Of a stretch of DNA of 64,000 nt, positions 8,815-18,344 are shown one piece after another. The notes beneath the pieces are model-generated. The model worked only from the letters and a program-made list of their open reading frames with translations, was not told where the DNA came from and did not search any database. A program made the position numbers and the translations under genes. Source of the stretch: DATFTF01 sp963825175 (GTDB taxonomy: Bacteria; Acidobacteriota; Thermoanaerobaculia; UBA5066; Gp7-AA6); assembly GCA_963825175.1 (NCBI GenBank), contig CAWGSA010000002.1, positions 2,108,001 through 2,172,000 of the forward strand. Direction: 5' to 3'. The stretch's first letter is position 1. Each line of letters starts with the position of its first letter.

Positions 8815-10761
8815 GTGTTGTACCGCTTCGAGAACGTGCGCAAGTCCTACGGCTCCAAGGAGGTCTTGAAGGACGTCACCTGGCAGCACAACCCGGGTGA
8901 GAAGGTCGGGTTGATCGGCCGCAACGGGGCCGGCAAGACGACGCTGCTGCGCATCGCCCTCGAGCGCGAGGAGCCGGACGCGGGAAGTTTCGTCAAGGCC
9001 AATGCCGTGCGGGTCGCAACGGTCGATCAGGCTCTGCCGGGGGACCTCTCCGAGAGCCTCCACGACTACGCCGCGGGCGCCTTCGCCCACCTCCACGCGA
9101 TCGAGTTCGAGATGCGCCGCTTGGAGCATGCCATGGCGGACGGCGACAATTCCCCGTCGCTCCACGACCGCTATGACGCGCTCACCCACCGCTTCGAGAA
9201 CGAGGGGGGGTACGAAATGGTTGCGGAGGTGGAGAAAGCGCTGTCGGGCCTCGGCTTCGACAAGGAGGATTTTCCCCGACCGCTGTCGCAGCTCTCGGGC
9301 GGCCAGAAGAACCGCGCCATGCTGGCCCGCGCCATTCTGTCCTCGCCCGACGTTCTGCTCCTGGACGAGCCGACCAATCACCTGGACTTTCAGGCCGTGG
9401 AGTTCCTGGAGGAATACCTGGCGCGCTCGCGCCGCGCGTTCCTGGTCGTGACACACGACCGCCGCTTTCTCGACCGCGTGGCCGAGAAGATCGTCGATCT
9501 GGAGAGTGGCCGTCTGACTGCGTATTCCGGGGGTTACTCGGCGTATCGCCGCCAGAAGGCCGAGCGCGTGCTGACCGCCACCCGCGCCTTCGAGAAGCAG
9601 CAGGAGTTCATCGAAAAGGAAAAGGAATACATCCGCCGCAACATCGCCGGCGTCAATTCCCGGCAGGCCAAGGGCCGGCGCACGCGGCTGGCCCGGGTGG
9701 AGGTGCTGGAGAAGCCGACCGAGGACACGACTTCTGTGGCCTTCCGGTTCGACGCCGACCGGATCGGGGGACGCAGCTTCCTGCGCGCCCGTCACCTCGA
9801 CGCCGGCTACCAGGCCGGAGCGCCCATCGTACGCGACATCGGTTTCGAGCTGTTGCGCGGGGAGCGGCTGGCGATCCTCGGCGAGAACGGATCGGGGAAG
9901 ACCACGCTCTTGAAGACGCTGGCCGGAAGGCTCGCGCCGCTGGCCGGCACCGTGACGCCCGGGCACGACGTCTCGATCGGCTACTACGATCAGGAGCTGT
10001 CGGACCTGGACCCGCGGCGCCGGGCCATCGACGCGGTCTGGGACGAGCATCCCGACGAGACGGAAGAGGCCATGCGCTCGTATCTGGCCCGCTTCGCCTT
10101 CCGGGGCGACGAAGTCTTCGCTTCGATCGCCGGTCTGTCCGGCGGCGAGAAGGGCCGATTGACGCTCGCGGTGGTGATGCGCCAGAGGCACAACCTGCTC
10201 CTGCTGGACGAGCCGACCAACCATCTTGATCTGGACTCGCGCGAAGCGCTGGAGGAATCGCTCGAAGACTTCCCCGGGTCGATCGTGTTCGTCTCGCACG
10301 ACCGCGCCTTCATCGATCGGCTGGCCACGAGGGTGCTCGATCTGCGCGGGGGGCGCGCCCTGGCGATCGACGGCAACTACACCGAGACGGCGGACGCACG
10401 CGCACAGCGCCGGCGGCGGCCCGAGCCGGTCTCGGGTTCGGCGGCGACCCCAGTCGAGAAGCCCGCGCGCAAGGAGGCGTCCGCCCGCCCGCCCCGCGCC
10501 GCGGAGTCGGACGAGGATCGCGAGAGCACGAAGCGCCGCCGCCGCATCCAATCTCTCGAGGAGAAGGTCTCGGCGCTCGAGGCGGAGGTCGAAAGAATCG
10601 AGACGCGCCTGTGGGACGAGGCGCTGACGCTGGGCCCGATCGCCTCCCGCGACCTGGCCAAAGACAAGACGCGGAAGAAGGAAGAGCTCGACCGGCTGGT
10701 CGAGGAATGGGCGTCTCTGTCCGAGTCGGAGCAGGGCGAGTCCACGGCGAGACGCTCATGA
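8815..10761 (+). CDS. ABC-F family ATP-binding protein
   Basis: Soluble twin-cassette ABC protein of the ABC-F family, acting on ribosomes rather than in a membrane; 648 residues. First cassette: GRNGAGKTT near residue 40, LSGGQKNRAMLARA, LLLDEPTNHLD; a charged linker (EKQQEFIEKEKEYIRRN, residues about 260-280) that would reach the ribosomal E site; second cassette with GENGSGKTT, LSGGEKGRLTLAV, LLLDEPTNHLD. The C-terminal 110 residues are a charged tail with a coiled coil, as in Uup and YdiF types. The stop overlaps the cinA start (ATGA). It heads a chain of seven overlapping genes. Resistance versus housekeeping function cannot be told. Confidence 0.92.
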   Translation: MLYRFENVRKSYGSKEVLKDVTWQHNPGEKVGLIGRNGAGKTTLLRIALEREEPDAGSFVKANAVRVATVDQALPGDLSESLHDYAAGAFAHLHAIEFEMRRLEHAMADGDNSPSLHDRYDALTHRFENEGGYEMVAEVEKALSGLGFDKEDFPRPLSQLSGGQKNRAMLARAILSSPDVLLLDEPTNHLDFQAVEFLEEYLARSRRAFLVVTHDRRFLDRVAEKIVDLESGRLTAYSGGYSAYRRQKAERVLTATRAFEKQQEFIEKEKEYIRRNIAGVNSRQAKGRRTRLARVEVLEKPTEDTTSVAFRFDADRIGGRSFLRARHLDAGYQAGAPIVRDIGFELLRGERLAILGENGSGKTTLLKTLAGRLAPLAGTVTPGHDVSIGYYDQELSDLDPRRRAIDAVWDEHPDETEEAMRSYLARFAFRGDEVFASIAGLSGGEKGRLTLAVVMRQRHNLLLLDEPTNHLDLDSREALEESLEDFPGSIVFVSHDRAFIDRLATRVLDLRGGRALAIDGNYTETADARAQRRRRPEPVSGSAATPVEKPARKEASARPPRAAESDEDRESTKRRRRIQSLEEKVSALEAEVERIETRLWDEALTLGPIASRDLAKDKTRKKEELDRLVEEWASLSESEQGESTARRS

Positions 10762-12069
10762 CCCGCACGGCCGATCCGGACGGACGGGGGGGCGGGGAGA
10801 CGGGGGGACTGGGAGAAATGCGGGCGGCGATCATCGCCATCGGCAGCGAGATGCTCGGGCCTCTGCGGGTCGACACGAACTCGCAATGGCTCTCGGCGCG
10901 GCTGGAGGAGCTCGGAATTCCGGTCGTTCGAAAGTCGATCGTCGGGGACGACCCGGAGGCGATCGTCGACGAGTTGACGCACGCGGCGCGAGCCGCCCGG
11001 CTGGTCTTCACCACCGGGGGGCTCGGCCCCACCGACGACGACCGTACCGTCGCGGCGGTGGCCCGGTGGCTCCCGACGACCCTGCGCCGCGACCAGGTCT
11101 TCCTGGCCCACATGCGAGAGCGATTCCAGAGACGCGGCATCCGGATGGCTTCGACCAACGAGAAGCAGGCGGACTTTCTGGTCGGAGCGCGGGTGCTGGA
11201 GAATCCGCGTGGGACCGCGCCCGGCTTCTGGGGAGAGAAGGACGGGACGAGCGTCGTGGTCCTCCCCGGCGTCCCCTCGGAGATGCGGGAGATCATGGAG
11301 CAGAGCGTCCTGCCGGTGCTCCAGGAGCAGTCGGCGGGTGTCGTGTCGCGGCGGCGCGTGCTGCGCATCGCCGGGATGGGGGAGTCGGCGGTGGAAGAGC
11401 TGGTGGCGCCGGTCTACGAAAAGTGGAAGGAGCACCCGGTCACGATCCTGGCCGCTCCCGGAGAGGTCCAGCTTCACCTCTACGTCCGGGACGAGCCCGG
11501 ACGGGCCCAGGCCACGGTCGAGGCGATGGAGCGCGATTTCGCGGCCGTGCTGCCGGGGCGCATCTTCGGGCGCGACGACAGAGGACCTCTCGGCCGCCGT
11601 CGGGCGCCTTCTCAAGGATGCCGGCCGGTCGCTGGCCGTGGCCGAGTCCTGCACCGGCGGAATGATCTCCGCGCTCTTGACGGACACCTCCGGATCGAGC
11701 GCCTATTTCCTGGGCGGCGTGGTGTCCTACGCCAACTCGGCCAAGGAGACTCTGCTCGGGGTGCGACCGGCGACGATCGAGGCGCACGGCGCGGTCTCGG
11801 AGGAGGCGGCTCGCGAGATGGCGGACGGGGTCCGCGTGCGATTTGGCGCCGACCTCGCGGCCGCGGTCACCGGAATCGCCGGTCCGGACGGCGGAACGTC
11901 GGAGAAGCCGGTCGGAACCGTCTGGTTCGCCCTGTCCGACTCTGCCGGCGAGGCTCCCGCCAAGCGCCGCCACTTCGGCGGCGACCGCGCCATGGTCCGT
12001 CGCGCCGCGGCCCTCCATGCGCTGGAGCTCGTCCGGCGCCACCTGACGCGGCAGCAGAGCCATGACTGA
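10758..12069 (+). CDS. cinA: CinA family protein (nicotinamide mononucleotide deamidase), one frameshift
   Basis: Two-domain CinA: an N-terminal molybdopterin-binding-like (COG1058, pyrophosphatase) domain with AIIAIGSEML and TTGGLGPTDDDRT, and a C-terminal NMN-amidohydrolase (PncC-like) domain with AVAESCTGGM, SYANSAKETLLGV and VTGIAGPDGGTSEKPVGTV. Together these are linked to NAD(P) repair and recycling. The total of about 436 residues is normal. The two domains are in different frames, with the break near 11578 after GRDD, so as sequenced they would be separate. The translation may begin at 10758 (overlapping the ABC-F stop) or at the ATG at 10818, which precedes the conserved domain more closely. 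The end overlaps thpR by eight bases. Confidence 0.88.
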
Positions 12070-12667
12070 AACCGAGCGGGCCCGCGCGTTCGTGGCCGTG
12101 CCCCGGGACCGCATGTGGATGGAGAGCGCCCGGGGCCTCGTCGATCGATTGCGCGAGCGCCTTCCCGACGCGTCCTGGACCCGGTCGGAGGCCTGGCACA
12201 TCACGATCAAGTTCCTCGGCGACGTACCCCGCTCGAGCCTGCAGCCCTTCGCCGAGTCGATCGCGCCGGCGGCCCGCGAGATCGTGCCGGGCGAGCTTCC
12301 GGGCGGCGGAGCGATCGTCTTCCCGCCGAGGGGCCCGGCCAGGGTCCTCACCGTCGGATTCGGAGCCTCTCCGGCGCTCGACCACCTGGCCTCCTTCGCC
12401 CGCGAGGTCGACGGTCGGGCGGCGAGCTTCGGGGTGGAGGTCGAGAAGCGCGCTTTTCATGCTCACGTCACGCTGGCCCGGCTGCGCCGTCCGTGGCCCG
12501 ACCAGGCGGTGGCCGATTTCCGGGCCGAGGTGGCGGCCTGGACGCTCCCCGCCTGGCCGATGCGCTCGGCCGTCCTGTACGAGAGCCGGCTCGACCCCGA
12601 CGGAGCAGTGCACATGCCCGTCGCGGAATGGACGTTCGCTGGAGGACCGACCGGAGTGCGGGCGTGA
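12062..12667 (+). CDS. thpR: RNA 2',3'-cyclic phosphodiesterase (2H family)
   Basis: 2H-phosphoesterase of the ThpR/LigT family, which opens 2',3'-cyclic phosphates on RNA ends. It is 201 residues with the two required HxTx motifs, HITI near residue 46 and HVTL near residue 140, and the family opening RAFVAVP. It overlaps cinA upstream by eight bases and plsY downstream by four (GTGA), so the genes are probably translationally coupled. Pairing of cinA with thpR is common in several phyla. The physiological substrate is not known for most family members. Confidence 0.92.
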   Translation: MTETERARAFVAVPRDRMWMESARGLVDRLRERLPDASWTRSEAWHITIKFLGDVPRSSLQPFAESIAPAAREIVPGELPGGGAIVFPPRGPARVLTVGFGASPALDHLASFAREVDGRAASFGVEVEKRAFHAHVTLARLRRPWPDQAVADFRAEVAAWTLPAWPMRSAVLYESRLDPDGAVHMPVAEWTFAGGPTGVRA

Positions 12668-13260
12668 ACGTGCGGGCGCTGCTGATGGTGGCGGTCGGAT
12701 ATCTTTTGGGCTCCATCTCTTTCGCCGTTCTGCTGGTGCGGGTCCGCACGGGGAAGGACATCCGCAAGGAAGGATCCGGAAACGCCGGCGCCACCAACGT
12801 GCTGCGGTCCTACGGCAAGGGCCTGGCCCTGCTGGTGGCCGCGCTCGACGTGGCCAAGGGGGCGGCGGCCGTCCTTCTGGTCCGCCTGGTGACGGCCGAC
12901 CCACGCTACGCCGCGGCCGGCGCGCTGGCGGTGATCCTTGGCCACGTCTTTCCGCTGTACTACGGGTTTCGCGGGGGTAAGGGCGTGGCCACGACCGTCG
13001 GAGCGTTCTTCGTCCTCGCTCCCGCGGCCACCGGAATCTGCGTGGCGATCTTCTTCACCGTGGTCGCCGCGACCCGCTACGTCTCTCTGGGCTCGTGCAT
13101 CGGGGTCGTTCTTCTTCCGCCGATCGCCAGGCTGGTCGACCACGCTCCCTCCGCCGTGCTCATCGCGGCGTCGGCGACCGCCGTCCTGGTGGTGCTGAAG
13201 CACCTCGAGAACTTCAAGCGCCTGGCGCGGGGAGAAGAGAGAAAGCTGGGCCGACGATGA
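12664..13260 (+). CDS. plsY: glycerol-3-phosphate acyltransferase PlsY
   Basis: Integral membrane acyltransferase that uses acyl-phosphate (from PlsX) to acylate sn-glycerol-3-phosphate, the first step of phospholipid synthesis. 198 residues, five or more membrane helices. Conserved motifs: GYLLGSISFA at the first helix, the glycine-rich SGNAGATNVLR phosphate loop, FRGGKGVATTVG and the final HLENFKRL. GTG start at 12664, overlapping the thpR stop. Its product pathway joins gpsA directly downstream, which supplies the glycerol-3-phosphate. Confidence 0.96.
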   Translation: MNVRALLMVAVGYLLGSISFAVLLVRVRTGKDIRKEGSGNAGATNVLRSYGKGLALLVAALDVAKGAAAVLLVRLVTADPRYAAAGALAVILGHVFPLYYGFRGGKGVATTVGAFFVLAPAATGICVAIFFTVVAATRYVSLGSCIGVVLLPPIARLVDHAPSAVLIAASATAVLVVLKHLENFKRLARGEERKLGRR

Positions 13261-14239
13261 AAGTCTCCGTGCTGGGGGCGGGTTCTTGGGGAACCGCGCT
13301 TTCGATCCACCTGGCCCGGGTCGGTCACGAAGTCACTCTTTGGGCCCGCGACCCCGAGGTTGCCCTCACGATCGAGGCGACCCGACGTCACCGCCGCCGG
13401 TACACCGATCTGATGATTCCTCCCGCCGTCCACGCGACTTCGAGCCTGGAGGAGGCGTGCGCGCACGGAGAGACCCTGGTCTTTTCCGTCCCGTGCATCT
13501 CCTTGCGCGCGGTCCTGGAGGCGGCGCCGCCGATTCCTCCCGGCCGAAGGGTCCTGTCGACGGGCAAGGGACTCGAGCCCGACACCGGAAAACGAATGTC
13601 CCAGATCGTCCGGGAGTACTCGTCCGGCGCTCAGGTCGCCGCTCTCTCCGGCCCCACATTCGCCGAAGGGGTCGTGCGCGGTGACCCCACGGCGGCGGTC
13701 GTGGCGGACTCCGGGGAAGGGCTGGCGCGCGAGCTCCAGAAGAGCTTTTCGGGCCCTCTCTTCCGCCTGTACAGCTCCGACGATCTGGCCGGCGTCGAGC
13801 TGTGCGGCGCTCTGAAAAACGTCGTCGCCATCGCCGCCGGAATCGTGTCGGGGCTCGGATTCGGGCACAACACCCTGGCGGCGCTGGTCACGCGCGGACT
13901 GGCAGAGATCGGCCGTATCGTGCGGGGCAAGGGGGGCAGGCCAGAACCGTCGCGGGCCTGGCCGGAATCGGCGACCTGATGCTGACCTGCACGGGAAAGC
14001 AGTCCCGCAACCGGCGCGTCGGCGAGGAGATCGGCAAGGGGCGCAAGCTCTCCGACGTCCTGCTGGAGATGCCGGAAGTGGCGGAAGGAGCACGGACCTG
14101 CCTGGCCGTTCCCAAGCTGGCGGCCGAGGTCGGCGTCGAGGCCCCCATCGCGGAGGCCGTGGTCCACGTTCTGTACGACGGTGTCGCGCCGGCCACCGCT
14201 GTGGAGACGCTCATGACGCGCACGCTGCGGCCGGAGTGA
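13257..14239 (+). CDS. gpsA: NAD(P)H-dependent glycerol-3-phosphate dehydrogenase, one frameshift
   Basis: Reduces dihydroxyacetone phosphate to sn-glycerol-3-phosphate for PlsY. The N-terminal Rossmann motif VLGAGSWGTALS, STGKGLEP, LSGPTFAEGV and the catalytic CGALKNVVAIAAGI block are present; the C-terminal half continues with AGIGDLMLTCTGKQSRNRRVG and EGARTC. About 327 residues. A one-base loss in a G run near 13932 (six G where seven would restore the frame) splits the two halves. The ATG overlaps plsY by four bases and the stop overlaps the GTG of the histidine kinase. Co-occurrence with plsY is widespread and metabolically sensible. Confidence 0.9.
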
Positions 14240-15681
14240 GGGGGCACCCTTTGCGGCGGCCCTGGCTCGGGTATCCGGGCGCGACGCTGCTGGTCCTGGC
14301 GACCATCGGCGTCCTCAAGCTCTTCCCGAACATGGCGGACTCTTCGGTCGCCCTGCTTCTGCTCCTGGCGGTTTTCGCGTGCGCCTGGCTCTGGGAGAGC
14401 GGCCCCGGCGTGGCGGCGGCGATCGTGGCCACGATGGGGTTCAACTTCTTCTTTCTGCCTCCCCTCTACACCTTCACGATCGAGGATCCGCGTAATGTCG
14501 CCGCCCTGATCGTTTTTCTCGTCGCCGGGCTGCTGATCGGCCGGCTCTCGGCCACCAGCCGCGAGCGGCTCCGGCAGGTGGAGGCGGAGAGGATCGACCT
14601 CGCCAACCTGACCCGCCTGTCCCAGGCCTTCCTCTCCGACACCAACCGCGAGTCTCTGCTCGGCGTCGCGGCAAGCCGCCTGCGCGACGCTCTCGGAGCG
14701 CGCCACGTCTCGATCTTCCTGGCCGACGAGCGCGGCGAGCTGACCCGTTCGGCCGCCACTTCGGACGAGCTCGTCCTCCAGGATCTGGCCGACCTGGCCT
14801 ATCGGCAGGGCAACTCCGCCGCGTTCCCTTCCGAGCTGGGCGGAACGGACATCTACCTGCCGATCCCGGTCGGCGTGCAGCGGGCCGGTGTTCTGGTGGC
14901 GCGCGGGCTCTCGTCGAGTGAACGGATGGCGGAGGGCTGCGCGGTCCTCCTGGGGCTGGCGCTCGAGCGGGAGCGATTCGTGCGGCTGGCGCGCGAAGCC
15001 GAGGAGACCAAGACCAGCGAGCAGATGAAGTCGACGCTTCTCGCCGCGCTGGCCCACGACCTGAAGACCCCGGTGGCGACCGCACGGGGAGCGATCGAGA
15101 ACTGGGCCGCGGAGGCAGGCGCCTCCGAGAAGTCGTCGCTGGCGATCGAGCAGATCCAGGCGCTGACGCGCCGCATCGGGGAGCTCATGGACGTCGTGCG
15201 GCTCGACTCGGGGATCGCGCAGCCCCGGCGCGAGGTCGTGGAATGCTCCGAGATCGTGGAGGCGGCCATGTCGCGCTTCGGCGAAGCCCTGGCCGGCCAT
15301 TCGCTGTTCGTGGACGCCGTGCGCTCCAACTTGAGAGTGAACGTCGATCCCGGCCAGCTCACCGAGGCTCTCGGCCACGGCCTGGAGAACGCCGCTCGGT
15401 ACTCTCCGGGCGGCTCGACGATCCGCGTTTCGGTCGGGTCCGAGAGCGATTTGGCCGTCTTGAGAGTCGAAGACCAGGGAGGCGGCGTCCCGCCGACGGA
15501 GCGCGATCGGGTCTTCGAGCGTTTCGTGCGGCTTCCCGCCGCGGCCGAGGTGCCCGGCACCGGTCTCGGGTTGAGCATCGCTCGGAGTCTCGTCGAGATG
15601 AACGGGGGAACGGTCGAGCTTCGATCCGGAGCGTCCGGCGGGACGGTGTTCGAGATCCGTCTGCCTCAGGTTCACCGGTGA
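14236..15681 (+). CDS. kdpD: KdpD-like sensor histidine kinase lacking the N-terminal KdpD domain
   Basis: Membrane sensor kinase, 481 residues. It starts directly with the DUF4118 four-helix membrane module; the KdpD hallmark NFFFLPPLYTFTIEDP falls near residue 75. Then come a GAF-like domain (about 115-255), the HisKA helix with ALAHDLKTPVA and phospho-acceptor His near residue 274, and HATPase blocks ENAARYS, VEDQGGGV and GTGLGLSIA. The cytoplasmic KdpD/USP half that normally precedes this (about 370 residues) is absent and is found as a separate gene at 26891-28036. GTG start at 14236 overlaps gpsA, and the stop overlaps kdpE. In Escherichia coli KdpD senses potassium limitation and turgor; how a split sensor works is open. 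Confidence 0.88.
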   Translation: MRGHPLRRPWLGYPGATLLVLATIGVLKLFPNMADSSVALLLLLAVFACAWLWESGPGVAAAIVATMGFNFFFLPPLYTFTIEDPRNVAALIVFLVAGLLIGRLSATSRERLRQVEAERIDLANLTRLSQAFLSDTNRESLLGVAASRLRDALGARHVSIFLADERGELTRSAATSDELVLQDLADLAYRQGNSAAFPSELGGTDIYLPIPVGVQRAGVLVARGLSSSERMAEGCAVLLGLALERERFVRLAREAEETKTSEQMKSTLLAALAHDLKTPVATARGAIENWAAEAGASEKSSLAIEQIQALTRRIGELMDVVRLDSGIAQPRREVVECSEIVEAAMSRFGEALAGHSLFVDAVRSNLRVNVDPGQLTEALGHGLENAARYSPGGSTIRVSVGSESDLAVLRVEDQGGGVPPTERDRVFERFVRLPAAAEVPGTGLGLSIARSLVEMNGGTVELRSGASGGTVFEIRLPQVHR

Positions 15682-16358
15682 GCCGCGTCCTGGTCGCGGA
15701 CGACGAGGCCGGGATCCGCAAGGTCGTCCGTGACGCCCTCGAGCGCGACGGCCATGAAGTGGAGACGGCGGCCGACGGTCAGGAAGCGATCGATCTGGCA
15801 GAGCAGAAGACCTTCGATCTGATCGTCACGGACCTGGCGATGCCCAACAAGGGGGGGCTCGATCTGGTCCGCGAAGTCCGGCTCGGCTCGCCCGTTCCCA
15901 TCCTCGTCCTGACGGTTCGGGGCGAGGAGCGGGAGAAGGTCCGGCTTCTCGACGCCGGCGCCGACGACTACGTCACCAAGCCGTTCGGTGTGGAGGAGCT
16001 GCTGGCCCGGATCCGGGCCCTTCTGCGCCGCCGCGACGCGCGCGCGGGCCCAGGCATTCTGCGATGGGCCGACATCGTGGTCGACCCGGAGAGGCGCAGC
16101 GTGACGAAGGCGGGCAAGGAGATCCACCTGACCCCCACCGAGTTCTCCCTCCTCTCCAAGCTCTCGGAGAAACCGGGCGCCGTCTGGACGCACCGCCAGC
16201 TGCTGGCCGCGATCTGGGGCACGACCGCCGGCGTCACCCACGACACGCTGCGCGTCCACATGGGAAGCCTCCGCCGCAAGCTCGAAAACGACCCCAACCG
16301 TCCGCGCTGGATCCGGACGGAGCCGTGGGTCGGGTTCCGATTTACGCCGGAGGAGTGA
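15678..16358 (+). CDS. kdpE: KdpE-like response regulator (OmpR/PhoB class)
   Basis: Receiver plus winged-helix DNA-binding regulator, 226 residues. Acidic pocket D8/D9, phospho-acceptor D52 in IVTDLAMP, Thr in LTVRG and Lys in TKPFG; the C-terminal Trans_Reg_C domain has LTPTEFSLL, HRQLL and HDTLRVHMGSLRRKLE, which is close to KdpE. GTG start overlaps the kinase stop (GTGA). The expected target is the kdpFABC operon about 2.4 kb downstream; candidate 11-12-bp direct repeats are at 16455-16483 and 18303-18344. No other full-length OmpR-type regulator is in the window. Confidence 0.92.
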   Translation: MSRVLVADDEAGIRKVVRDALERDGHEVETAADGQEAIDLAEQKTFDLIVTDLAMPNKGGLDLVREVRLGSPVPILVLTVRGEEREKVRLLDAGADDYVTKPFGVEELLARIRALLRRRDARAGPGILRWADIVVDPERRSVTKAGKEIHLTPTEFSLLSKLSEKPGAVWTHRQLLAAIWGTTAGVTHDTLRVHMGSLRRKLENDPNRPRWIRTEPWVGFRFTPEE

Positions 16359-16454
16359 AGAGCCGACGTCCGGAAGACCGGAGGGCCGCGCTCTTCGCGG
16401 AGTCCCCGCGGCCCCCTCCCGACGGAGCTCTCAGCCCGTCCGATCACTCGCGAT

Positions 16455-16483
16455 CTTTCGGAAATCTTTCGGGTTTCCTCCGG
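16455..16483 (+). promoter_or_regulatory. candidate KdpE operator, CTTTCGG direct repeats
   Basis: CTTTCGG at 16455 and 16466, and a degenerate CCTCCGG at 16477, are all spaced 11 bp start to start, i.e. one helical turn as in OmpR/PhoB-class sites. They lie just past kdpE, upstream of a small membrane-protein gene. The same word recurs at 18303-18344. Function is inferred. Confidence 0.4.
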
Positions 16484-16516
16484 ACTTCCCTGCGGGTTTG
16501 GGTCCAGAGTGGCGCC

Positions 16517-16774
16517 ATGAACAAGGCCGACAGTCGATGGCGAAGGCGCCGCCGCGCCTACTTCCTTTTCCTCGCGGGTCTCGGACTCATCGGTGCATTC
16601 TTCCTCCTGAGCGGCCTCGGTTACGTCGCCGCGGCCTCTGTCCCCGCCTTGTTGGGCCTGGCCAGCCTCGTCTTTTCCTGGCGGCAGACGCAGTCCTTGC
16701 GGTCCCCGGGAGGAACCGGCGACCGAGGCGTGCCGCGCGCCGCCTTCATGGCCCCAGGTACCACGGCACGTTGA
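16517..16774 (+). CDS. small two-helix membrane protein
   Basis: 85 residues, unrecognised. A very basic N terminus (RWRRRRR) is followed by a hydrophobic helix (FLFLAGLGLIGAFFLL) and a second one (SVPALLGLASLVF), then a polar tail that may be read out of the true gene end. Positive-inside charge and two helices suggest a genuine inner-membrane peptide. CAGAGT lies six bases before the ATG, the same leaderless-type arrangement as elsewhere in the window. Its place between kdpE and the kdp structural genes, behind CTTTCGG repeats, hints at a link with potassium stress, but nothing in the protein shows a function. Confidence 0.5.
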   Translation: MNKADSRWRRRRRAYFLFLAGLGLIGAFFLLSGLGYVAAASVPALLGLASLVFSWRQTQSLRSPGGTGDRGVPRAAFMAPGTTAR

Positions 16775-16922
16775 CGACCACGGTCTGCTGAGCACCGCGC
16801 AGGTCCAGGAGCGCCTTCAGGAGTGTGGCCCGCTTCTCATGGAGCAGGCGCTGCCGTCACTTGCGGGCCATGAGCTCGGCAATCACGACGGCGACCTGCC
16901 GGGCGAGAAGAGTACGCTGGAC
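16746..16922 (-). pseudogene. fragment of an unidentified protein, C-terminal end
   Basis: Read on the minus strand this gives about 30 plausible residues ending in QQTVVVNVPWYLGP and a stop, preceded in the same frame by a UGA and then by RQVAVVIAELMARK. The amphipathic, charged pattern looks protein-like on both sides of the UGA. No start or intact gene is visible; it lies between the small membrane protein and the porin, so it may be a remnant of a gene lost here. Family not recognised. Confidence 0.25.
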
Positions 16923-16965
16923 ATGGAGGCCCAGGATCGGAAGCCGCTACCCGGCAGGCCTCCGG

Positions 16966-18226
16966 TCAAAACCAGGTGGTCATACCCAAAGTGACCGTCG
17001 TCTGGTTCCGCGCGTTGGGGATGTAGGGCGCCAGCGGGGAGCCGTCGCCTGCGACCTGGCCGCGGAAAAACATGTCGGCCGACGCGCCGTCGTGCCGACC
17101 TTCGAGCCGGATCGAGACGTTGTCCGGCGGATGGTAGTCCAGCGTGAGCGTCTGGGAGGCCACGCGTCCGGCCGGCCAGAAAATGGCGGACGCCGTCCCT
17201 TTGTCGTTGGACGGCACCTGCTCCCAGAAGACGTCCGCCCGCGCGGCGACGGAGAAGACCGGCGAGATCTTCGACGCGCACATAGCCCGCTGCGGCGAGC
17301 CAGGAGCTCCTGCCGAAGTTGTTGTGCTCCTCGCCGGCGTCGGCGTGGAGAATGAACGAAAGCGTCTTCGTCGCATCCCACGTCCCATAAACGTCGATGA
17401 GATTGCGCCAGGGGCCCCCTTCCGGCGCGCCAGTCGCCCGCTCGACGCCGCCGAAGTAGAGGAAGTGGAGACTGAGCGAGTCGGAGATCTTGTTCGTCGC
17501 GGCGACGTCGATCGACTTCTCCTTGTTGTTGTCGACGACGGAGTTCCAGCCGTTGCAGGCCATGAGCTCGAGGGTCCACGTCGGCGAGTCAGCTCGTACG
17601 TGGCGCGCAGCCCCGTGTGGTAGAAGGGCAGCCCAAAGAAGAGATTCGAGCGCGACCAGTTCCAGTTGTCCTTGATCGCGATCCCCTCGACACCGATCGG
17701 GGAGAGAAACAGTCCGGCCTGGAAGAGCACTCCCTTGCCGATCGGCGCCTTGTAGCCGAGCCAGGCTTCCTGCAGGTACTTCCAGGTCGTCGCGTCCGTC
17801 GCGCTCGTCGCGGAGGCTGCCGGGAAACGCCGGCTCCGACAGGTAATAGGTGTTGGGGGTGTGGCCGACCTGGAGGGTGACCTTGCCCGAGACACGCGGA
17901 CCTTCTCCCAGGCCGCCGTCACCGCGGCATTGGAGAGAGTGAACGTGCTCTCCCGATTGTCGAAGCCGCGGAAGTTGGTGATCCGGTTGGACGGATGGTC
18001 GAAGTTGTAGCTGTAGAACGCCTCGGCGTAGCCGCCGAGCGAGATCTTTCCGAGATCGGGGGCCGGGGCGGCCGGGGCTGCTGATCCGGCGCCGCCGCCT
18101 GGCCTGGCCGAGGCCGACCGTGCCCGCCGTGGAGGCGGCCCCCTGCGCCCACGCCGGCCGGGCGCTCACGACGGCGAACAGAACGAACGCGGAAAGATGA
18201 AGCAGCGATTTCCCCAGGGCTGTCAT
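16966..18226 (-). pseudogene. outer-membrane beta-barrel porin (BBP2-like), multiply frameshifted
   Basis: About 415 residues when the frames are joined. A signal peptide (MTALGKSLLHLSAFVLF...AWA) with a good AGGAG site starts at 18226. The mature part has alternating-pattern beta strands: LGGYAEAFYSYNFDHPSNR, FRGFDNRESTFTLSNAAV, VTLQVGHTPNTYYLSEP, GLFLSPIGVEGIAIKDNWNWSR, LMACNGWNSVVDNN and a C-terminal strand ending in aromatic TTWF, typical of a BAM-inserted barrel. This resembles the putative beta-barrel porin-2 family. At least four frame changes interrupt it (near 18070, 17920-17890, 17820, 17590 and 17260). It lies divergent from the kdp structural genes, so it may be a solute channel co-regulated with potassium uptake. 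Confidence 0.7.
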
Positions 18227-18302
18227 GGAGACTCCTCCTCTTCGATGTGACCGCAGGAATCTGTAACACGCGGCCCGGCCGGATTTGCCGACGATCGATG
18301 GG

Positions 18303-18344
18303 CTTTCGCGGACTCTTTCGGCCTTTCTTTCGAACTTCTTTCGG
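18303..18344. promoter_or_regulatory. candidate KdpE operator, four CTTTCG direct repeats
   Basis: CTTTCG occurs at 18303, 18315, 18327 and 18338 (spacing 12, 12, 11). A -10-like GATAGT follows at 18355-18360, ten bases after the last repeat, the geometry of activator-dependent PhoB-class promoters that lack a -35. The array lies in the divergent region between the porin gene and the genes leading to kdpF, so it could serve either side. Matches the word at 16455-16472. Confidence 0.5.
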
